Shown in pieces: positions 56,389-64,000 of a stretch of DNA of 64,000 bases. This DNA comes from Gracilaria gracilis (lineage: Eukaryota > Rhodophyta > Florideophyceae > Gracilariales > Gracilariaceae), in NCBI GenBank assembly GCA_030374805.1, contig JARGSG010000015.1:372001-436000 (forward strand), read 5' to 3'. How positions within the stretch are numbered: position 1 is the first letter of the stretch; each line of letters begins with the position of its first letter. Position numbers and translations under genes: made by a program. The notes below the pieces were generated by a model. That model was given only the letters and a program-made list of their open reading frames with translations, ran no database searches and was not told the DNA's origin.

Positions 56389-59300
56389 TTATATCTCCCA
56401 TTTCCACTGGGTGCTGCCTAATTCTTGAGGGTGAGAATGTTTGAGCTTCGGCGCAAAGCACCAGAAACTGTTGCTGACAGATTGAGAGACCTGTGCGCAT
56501 AGAACCACACCAGCTCTCATTGAAGCGTCAAATGTTATGGCAAATGTCGACATGGGTAGCCATGGTTGCGCCACTGCCATAGAGAGCAACGTTGTCAAGA
56601 GACATATTTCCTTTCTTAGGTTTCCGGTAAGATGTATAGTTGTAGGTCTTTGATGGCGGCAGGGGATGAATACGAAATTGAGACATGAAAGAGATCCTCT
56701 GCTAAGGAAAGAAGGCCAGATAAGTCGCCCGAGAGTTGACTGCCAATCAGCTTTGGACACTGTTGAAGATGAGAGTATTGCAGCAATGTGAAGATAGATC
56801 TTGTCAATATTCTTTTGTTGCGGTCTGATCTCGTTGTTTTCAAAGTTCCAGGTACATCCAATTAACGAGAGCTTCGTCATGGCAATAGAGTGAAGGGGAG
56901 CTGACTTAGATTCATTGATTGGCAGTCGAGCAGATAAAAATATCTGTCCCATGATTCGGTGTAGACATATGAGGGCCTTCTTTGGCCAATCTTGCACAGC
57001 CACAGCGATGTCATCAATAATATGAATAAGGAGAGTATTCTCTGGCGATAAGTGAAACGGAACGTTTTCTCTCAAAAAAGGCGTCAAAGAAAGGTGATCC
57101 GATGGTACAAGACGAGACTGACGAAATGTATGGAACGATTCCTGCAAAAGGCACTTCGAGAACGTGTGGCTGATGTATACGGAGCACTTAAAACCCATCG
57201 AGATGCTTGCTTGACATGGGCGAAGTGTCACGTTGACGCTAGAATTTAGCCCTAGTTGAGCGACAAGGCATGCGGCGAGTTGAAGTGAAAGCTGTTTGAG
57301 CTGAACTTCGGCTAAGGGAAAGAGCTTAGAGAGTGATAAAGGGAGTGTTCAATTGTGGACCATGTTTAGAAGATCGAAGAAAAATGCAGATAACCCGTTA
57401 TTGGCGCTAATAGCCTCAAATCGACTTGGATCCGAGAGGGACGTATACGGTGGGTCAGTAAGAAGTTCGTTCTGAATCTTAGGTCATGAAATGAGTCTTT
57501 CTTCCTCAGTTGACTTCGAAACGGAAACCAGCGTGAGTTGGATGATGTATGCAAGCTTAGAGTAACGCTCTTTCTCTTGGGTGAAGACTGACCATGTGAG
57601 CATTCCCGCGATGTAGAGCCTCTCAAGGAGTTTAAGGTACTTTCTGGGCGTGGCGTGGGTGACTGGCTTAGGAATTCTTGCGCGCAGTTTTTCAGAGTTG
57701 GGAAAGGCATAGAGCGCATTGTACAACATTTCCTGAAATGGAGACTCGTGCTGAGGTGCAAACAGGGAATGTGCTTCAGGTAGGACCCTTGAGATCCGAG
57801 GTGCTGCATTGGCCAGACTTGGTGGTTTTCGCCATGGTGGCAGGGCGATTCTCTCGGGCTCGATTTGTTGGAAAACACCTCGAGAGAAGGCATTAGCGGG
57901 ATCATGGAGAATAGGGCTCAGGTCGACTTTGCAAGCTTGAGTCCGTGCGATGTCAAGAAAGGAACCCAAGATGTTATGATGGTGTCCGTTTGGATGATCG
58001 TTGCTCTTGTCGCAAGAAAGAAGAGTTTTCGAAACGATCACCTGAGCCGAGTGCTAAATTAAATTACTCGCTTGTTGTGAGCGTTCTGTGGAAGTCGGAC
58101 CTTCTGGCCCGTGGTAAAGTTGCGATATAGCGTCAAGCGCCAAGTTGATGCGGGAAGATGATTCTGAAGGGGATCGTATGTGTGGCACTGGTAAAACTCT
58201 GTGATAGGTTGGTGAACTTAGATTCGAGACTGGCGATTCCTGTCTTTGCTGGCCTGATCGCTTCCTTTTTCGTGTCGAACGAATGGATGCTGCTGGTTCT
58301 TCGTTCTTGACTCCTGACTGGCTTTGATTGCCACAAGACGTGTCTTTTGGAGTAAGATCTTCCTTGTAACCGTCTCTTCGAGATAGTGAGCACTTACGGT
58401 ACCTTGCGGAACTGTCTCCAGAATGTGAATGACTTCCTCCCAGGCGTCTCTTCTGTCCTGATGGACTCCTGTCGATACGCCTTCTTCTAAGTGCAATATG
58501 GCGTAAATTCGTCGAATGGCGACCTCCAGAGATGGGTTTCGCTCCAAGGCCTGCTTCGGGGGATCGTGTGTGAGTAACTTGAGGTGAATCATCCTTCCAA
58601 GATTGAATGCTTTCATCTCGGAGGCCAGTGGTTGTTCTGTTGTCGAGCCCTTCCAGTGCTGGAAATGCTGTTGGAGGAAAGTGGGAATGTCGGTTCCGGA
58701 GGAGATAAGGAGAGATAAGATGGCTGGGCCCATGAGTTTCTCCTCCCTCAGGCTGGTGGAGGTTATGCCTTTTCCCGGATAGTGCATGAGCCTACTTTGG
58801 TGTGAGTTAGTGATTCCAAAGGAAAAAGTTTCGGCACAATGACTTGCTTCCTTTTTTTCTTTAGCTGGATATCGTCCTCTTCGTCAGAACTTTCCGAGGT
58901 GTTCTGTGGTGATGCGGCAGGGTTCCCAGGGGGTTGCAAGGTAAGAATTGTAGAGAGCGGTGCAGGAGCTCGGACTGCAGGAGTTTGCAAAGTACGAGTT
59001 GCAGGCTGACGAGGGTTGATATGGCGGTACGCGTTGAAGAGCCAAGATATGGCGATGGAGGCTGCTTGGAAGGGGTTGTTTTCCGGTATAGATCTTGGAG
59101 AAAATGTTACGTCCGCCTCGAGGGCGGATTTCATAAGACTGGTGAGCTCCTGGGGGCTTTGCTCGGCCATGTTGAGCACTGCTGGTGGTGTCATTTTCAT
59201 AAGCTTCTCCAAGTTGTGTGCGTGGTGGTCCGAGGGTGTGGACTCCTGTGTTGATTCGAGCTCTCTCAAGCGGAAAATTTCAGCCAACAGCTGCTCTTTC

Positions 59301-59413
59301 GAACGAAAGAGACCCAAACTTGTAGGAATGTGAGATGGCGCAGACTGCGTGATTGACAAAAGTTGAGACACATTCACTTGGGACAAGAAGTACAGTGGGC
59401 TTTTCGTCCTCAA
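56389..59413 (-). mobile_element. DIRS-group retroelement, 5' part (Gag and reverse transcriptase)
   Basis: Fossil read right to left. Gag-like sequence spans about 59413-57370, including a Pro/Ser-rich leader and WTEI-like helices related to the 48 kb Gag. Reverse transcriptase lies at about 57230-56550 (SISMGFKCSVYISHTF, LIHIIDDIAVAVQDWP). It stops at the start of the RNase H domain (FAITFDASMRAGVVL), so the RNase H remainder and recombinase are missing on its 3' side. The leader probably extends to about 59940. It is broken, with several breaks. Confidence 0.75.
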
Positions 59414-59944
59414 GTTTTCGAACGTGACGGGGACGGACTGTGAAAGTGCGTCTGGACCGGGCTACATAATAGGAGTTGATGCCAGAGACGCTGGTTGAAT
59501 TACCATGGGCGTGGGTTGTTCGGATGACCGCAGTTGAGATGGACACGGTTGAGTGCCGCTTGGTTGCGATGGACCGGCTTGACTCCGACGGTAATCCCGT
59601 GGGGGCGATATGGGTTGACCGGCTTGTTATGAGATTTGTCTGAAGGGAAAGCAGTGAAACGTCTCACCCAACACAGCAAAACAGTTGGGGGTGATCGAGG
59701 ATGCTCGATTCTTAGAGAATCCTTACCCTTCAATGAAGCATTCCATGACACCTGTTTCAAACCATTAACGGTCATGAGAAGAATTATCAGTAGTAAACGT
59801 TGTAAATCCAGTGGTTTGACCCGCGCCGTGTCGAGATTCATGAACGTTGAAGGAGAGCCTTCAAACGGTTGGCGTCCGCACGGATTCTGTGCTGCTGCTC
59901 AGAAGGAATCGAAAGGTTCAATAACCAGGATTTACCATTGTCCA

Positions 59945-60998
59945 AGTATTACCGTAAAGAATTAAGTGATTTCCAACGGCCATTGATTGCGATCTGAGAA
60001 ACAGGGACCCCTTTGAAGTAGTCTTCAGTAGCGTTTCCAATTCGGGCGGAGTGTGTGGGGAACTTGGCGTTCCCTATCTTTTAGTTCGAAGCAGCAGATT
60101 TAACACACGCTTGATATGATGCGTAACCTAGTTGTGGAGCGAATAGCTGTTGATTACTGTTTCCTGACTTATAATAAATGAGCAGTTTGACTATATCTTC
60201 ATCAAATATAGGGACGAACTGAAATCGCCGAGTACTGCGAGACGTTTTGCTGTCAACAATGTTTACGCCAGCTACATGTGTTCCATACGAGGAGATTCGT
60301 ATATCTCCAGGTAGCGCTACTTGAGACCAATCCAACTTTAAAGCTTCGGAGGCTCTAAAGAAGCCGGCGTAGGACAGCAAAAGCACCGCTGCGGCTTCTG
60401 TTTTTCTCGTTGAAATCAAATGCCATGCAAAGGCAGGCCCCATATCTTTCGTCAGTGGTGCGGAAGACGAGGAGGGTTTAAGGTGCTTCCACCCACTGAT
60501 GCACTTTCGCACTAGTCCAAGTTCCGTTTTGAGCATAGGGAGTTCTAGCAGAAGCATGCAAATTAGGTTGGACATCTCCTGCCTCCTACCCGGTCTTGAG
60601 TTTTTCAAATACTGATCCTGAATATACAGAGCAAGGCGTTGGTCTAAGGATAATACAATTTTTCCTTGTGCTGCATGAGAATCCATAAAGTTTGATAAGG
60701 CGAATATGCACTTCTGTTGCGTAGATAAACAGATAGTGGCGGCGATTAGTGGGTTTTCTTCGAAAAAGATGTCCCCTGGGACAATGAAATCACAATTTGG
60801 AACACCAGAAGCAAAAGGAGCTTGGCTTAGCATATTCAAAGTAGAGGTAACAATTTGGCCTTGATCAGGTTTTGGAGATTGGAAAATGAACTGTGGGTAT
60901 TCCCGGAAAAACAGACAGGTATAGAGAGGATCTGTGTTGTATTCGCGTTGCATCGCTTCGGCTGCAGAGGAGAGGGATGAAGATACTGCTTCACTCAT
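59945..60998 (-). mobile_element. DIRS-group tyrosine recombinase without its reverse transcriptase
   Basis: A fossil recombinase of about 350 residues, probably beginning MSEAVSSSLSSAAEAMQREY. It has an N-terminal extension of about 90 residues not seen in the other copies, then the shared core-binding motif GRRQEMSNLICMLLLE. Catalytic-domain signposts follow: FFRASEALKLDWSQV and, near 60040-59960, THSARIGNATEDYF and INGRWKSLNSL. No reverse transcriptase precedes it; the next thing upstream is the recombinase end of another element. It is broken, with few breaks. Confidence 0.75.
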
Positions 60999-61073
60999 TT
61001 CGAAACGAACAAAAAGGTCAAGCGCGGTTATCTTCGCTGACGCTGACGCTTTCGAAACGAACAAAAAGGTCAA
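60998..61073. repeat. Short direct repeat pair upstream of the recombinase
   Basis: A 24-base word (starting TTTCGAAACGAACAAAAAGG) is present at 60998-61021 and again at 61050-61073. Between the copies is TCTTCGCTGACGCTGACGCT. It may be an end repeat of the recombinase fragment. Confidence 0.7.
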
Positions 61074-61294
61074 TTATTACGCTTCATGTTCGCGGCCAGG
61101 ATAAGAAAGCAAGAGAGCTTTATTGAACCAGAATGGCATATACGCTAAAGTTTCGGTATGCCGGTTCCTTACTGGTGTTCGTACGCAGAGGAGGAGCGCG
61201 TAGTCAGTCGTGGTTGGCATGCTGCCAGGACTGTTCTTATACGACTTCGCGCGGGCAACAGTTGCTCGTGCCCTAGTAGGACAACTTTGGTCCA

Positions 61295-64000
61295 CTATCC
61301 CAACTCCGAAACAGAGCAGATTGGACTGCTCTTTTGGTTCTGAGGTATAATATTTGAAGTACAAGAACGACAATTTTGCAACAGCAAGAAGAATTTAGAT
61401 GAACCTGTATCAATCCGTGTAGACGAGTAAGATTCCATTTTCATCTGGGGGAGCCATACTCTACCATTCACAAGGTATCTTTGCAGAGAAGTGAATGAAC
61501 TCCATCTTCCAACGATTGCAATAGTCTCAGCTGTGACGCCCTTGAGGAAATCAGAGAGCGCGCCACCTATGCGCGCAGAGTGCGTTCTAAATCTCGAGCG
61601 CTCGAGGCCAAAGTAGGAAGCCGCTTCTTTGAAGAGTTTGTTGTATTTTTCATAAGACAGACTGACAACCCTTTCCGATGGGTTGGATGCCGATTGATCA
61701 AGGTATGACTGAAGAAGAGCCTGACAGTCTTTGTGTCGAATAGGAGTGTACTGCTTCGGACCTGTCTTGGACTTCTCAATTGTTATACCAGAAATAGGCT
61801 GGGCTATATACGTAGTACGAATGTCTCCAGGCAGAACATTGTCTATTCTTCGTAAGGCCAAAACTTCGGAAGCTCTCCTGTAGGTGCACCACTGGACGCA
61901 GATCGCAACAGCTGCGTGGTAAGAACCTGATGTGCCGAAGAAATCGCCAAAAGCGAACATCAGTTTCTTCGTGAGAGGAATTGCAGGCTGCGATGGCACC
62001 AGTTTTTCCCACCCTTTCAGCGTTCGTCGGGAAAGGCCAAGGCTGGATTTCAAGGAGTGCTGTGCAACACAGAGAAAGGCCAAAACGTAAGCCATTTCTT
62101 GACGGTGTCCAGGGGATCCATTTTCTTCAAACTGTTCTTCAATGTACGCAGATAAAACTTCATCGAGCTCTTGAGGGGATCTTGGATGAACGGAAATCTC
62201 CTTCAAAAACTTCTTGTCGGCTTGAACGTAGAGATGAAGTGTGTTGCTGGATATTGTACTTGAAATGAGACGACGGTTCACCAGAGAGTCAGGATGAGGA
62301 AGTTCGAATCGGTCGTGGTGCTTTCGAAGGAGCAATCATCTGGAAGCAATTTTTCAAGATGCATTTCCTTTAACTGGCTTCTTTCGAATGGGAGAGGAAA
62401 GCCTCAATTTATTCTTCCAGTGTCTCTGGAAGGAAATGTGTAGCTGTGAAAGCTCAGGTATTGGTTGTTGCGTATGCGTCCAGTCCGGACTACAATTATA
62501 TGCAGTTTGCCAGCATGTCCGAGAGAAATGAGCCGAAAATGGACTCATAGCTGCCCCACTGTCAACCGTGATCGGGAGGGTCCATCGGCGGGGTTGAACT
62601 CGGAAGGTGTGTGAACGTGAACAAGTAGAACTTCAAGGTCGTGAGCCATACAAATGGCTGCGTACTTTCTGCATTGCAAGCAGAGAGCTGGAGAAGGCGA
62701 TCGGCCTTTTCGGAACGCCCCTATGGTCACCATAGAGTCCGAAAGTACAATCAACTGATGTCCAGTTGTTTCAAAGGTTGCAGCCCAATCAAGGGCGAGG
62801 ATTGCAGTATGTGCTTCAAGACTGTTGATGTGCTCTCTGCGGCGCCAGTGGTGAACAAAGGCGGTTTTCCACTCGTGAGAATTCAGGAAACGAATGACAA
62901 ACTCTCGATCTTCATCAGATTGATTTTTCTTCTGTTCGATCAATGCTAGAGTTGAGAGATAATCAGAGCTGACATCTGTATAGACCACTGCACTGGCATC
63001 GTTTGAAGCGTCGAAGGCAATCACTCGAGTCCAAACAACTCTTGATATCCTTGTATGCAAAATGGGAAGTAGTTCGGCCACTAAACTAATTTCTCGCTTC
63101 ACAACTATTTCCAAGCTAATTGGGACATTATCAGGGCTCTCCAAATATTGAAAAGTCCGATAAAAAATCGAGAAAAGGGGGCGGCGTCCGAGAGAACGGC
63201 ATATCATACGATCAATAACTGATCTCAGCAGCGGTTCTTCCAAGGATAGTAAGGTCACCTTGGCGGCTTCGCGAATCGCCTTAACTAGATGGTCAGGCTT
63301 GGGTCTCATGATATTGTGCTTCAAATTCCATATCAAACATATGAAGGGCATGCGATCCTTCTCCACGCACCCTAATGGGGACGACTTCTCTCTTCTAAGA
63401 GAAAGATGGTTTTGTGGGAGAACGTTCTCCAAAATGGTTTGGAATTGAGAAATCTTCTCTTCTGGCCAGTTCCTGAACACAAAGTTCAAGTCGTCTATAA
63501 CATGTTGGATTATGACACTTCCTTCGACCAGATATGAAGGTCCAGTTCCCCGGTGTAGCAATATGGGTTGCGAAGGGGAGAAAGAAGAAAACCGCACTGA
63601 AGCACTCGCTCGGAATATGTTAAAGGCTTCTTTGTAGCACGATTCTCTAGACGTATGCACAAGAAAGACAGACCATTTGAATCCAATCGGTAGCATGCTC
63701 TGCAAAAGACGTACGAGCTGCTTCTGATGAAGTCTGCGCCCCACCTGTTTCTGAAAAGTGTGTTGCAAACTTTTCGGCAGATTTCCGAAGATTAATTGCT
63801 TCAATGGAAAGAGTTTTGACAGAAAAGGAGGTACGCAAATGTTGTGGAACATATTCGCAACATCCAGGTAGAAGCCAGAAAAATTGCCATGCTGTGATTC
63901 TAGATGGATTGTGTAAAAACTCAGCCTGAAAGATGCAGTCTACTGCTGAAAATGCAGTATGGCTGCTTCAAGTTCTCGCCTTGAATAACGGCCCTCTGCT
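61295..64000 (-). mobile_element. DIRS-group retroelement, 3' part, running off the window
   Basis: Fossil read right to left from beyond 64000. Reverse transcriptase spans about 63850-63200 (LPIGFKWSVFLVHT, IIQHVIDDLNFVF). RNase H spans about 63040-62560 (VIAFDASNDASAVVYTDV, LIVLSDSMVTIGAF, FNPADGPSRSR). Tyrosine recombinase spans about 62335-61330 (SPGHRQEMAYVLAFL, YRRASEVLALRRID, THSARIGGALSDFL, GRWSSFTSLQRYLVN). This is the best-preserved RNase H plus recombinase in the window, with few breaks. It is closely related to the 43.7-49.7 kb element. Confidence 0.85.

Noticed and set aside
59945-60998. Crypton-type recombinase
   Set aside because: Stand-alone position suggested it, but the RRQEMSN core-binding motif and the overall match to the 45 kb and 62 kb recombinases place it in the DIRS group.

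Overview
This is a eukaryotic nuclear window that is dense in transposable elements. Eukaryotic signs are tyrosine-recombinase (DIRS/PAT-type) retroelements, Ty1/copia and Ty3/gypsy elements, a Plavaka-type CACTA transposase, a probable spliceosomal intron, TATA boxes, and a SET domain. The cryptochrome/photolyase gene and the plant-type ketopantoate-reductase-like gene point loosely to an alga, but the lineage cannot be fixed from this sequence. Introns look scarce, and nearly every host gene is decayed.

Layout. 0-2.6 kb: GC-rich minisatellite and a DIRS-like fragment (RNase H plus tyrosine recombinase, minus strand). 2.9-21.3 kb: an accessory block. It holds a low-complexity coiled-coil relic (-), a ketopantoate-reductase-like pseudogene (+), and a large leftward gene with a basic N-terminus, ParB-like domain, acidic linker and 2OG-Fe(II) dioxygenase-like domain. 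A hairpin-rich foldback-like element lies next, then a rightward gene joining a beta-class amino-methyltransferase (DPPY-type motif before FxGxG-type motif) to a SET domain. A decayed coiled-coil gene (+) and a Plavaka-type transposase (-) close the block. The two large divergent genes look like DNA/chromatin modification enzymes, and their pairing around a palindromic region is the most unusual thing here. 21.3-24.8 kb: unrecognised relics and a zinc-finger pseudogene.

24.8-37.1 kb: GC-rich host sequence on the minus strand, with a proline-rich ORF, a large membrane-anchored ectodomain gene and an IPT/TIG-like secreted protein. A 5.8 kb copia element sits inside the ectodomain gene, flanked by a TATAT target duplication. 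The copia element itself carries a tandem pair of tRNA-box-containing repeats.

37.8-53.1 kb: one cryptochrome/photolyase-family gene (+) is cut into three pieces. A chromodomain gypsy element lies between the codons of its N-terminal WFRR and DLRVHD motifs. A PAT-type element with textbook split direct repeats lies a few dozen codons later. The gene resumes at 49.67 kb and runs to 53.13 kb. 53.1-54.1 kb: an open zinc-finger ORF converges on it, with overlapping stop codons. 54.1-56.4 kb has no gene I can support, but it contains a perfect 46 bp palindrome. 56.4-64 kb is a cluster of three DIRS-group fragments, all on the minus strand. The gypsy element and all five DIRS-group pieces share the minus orientation; only copia is on the plus strand.
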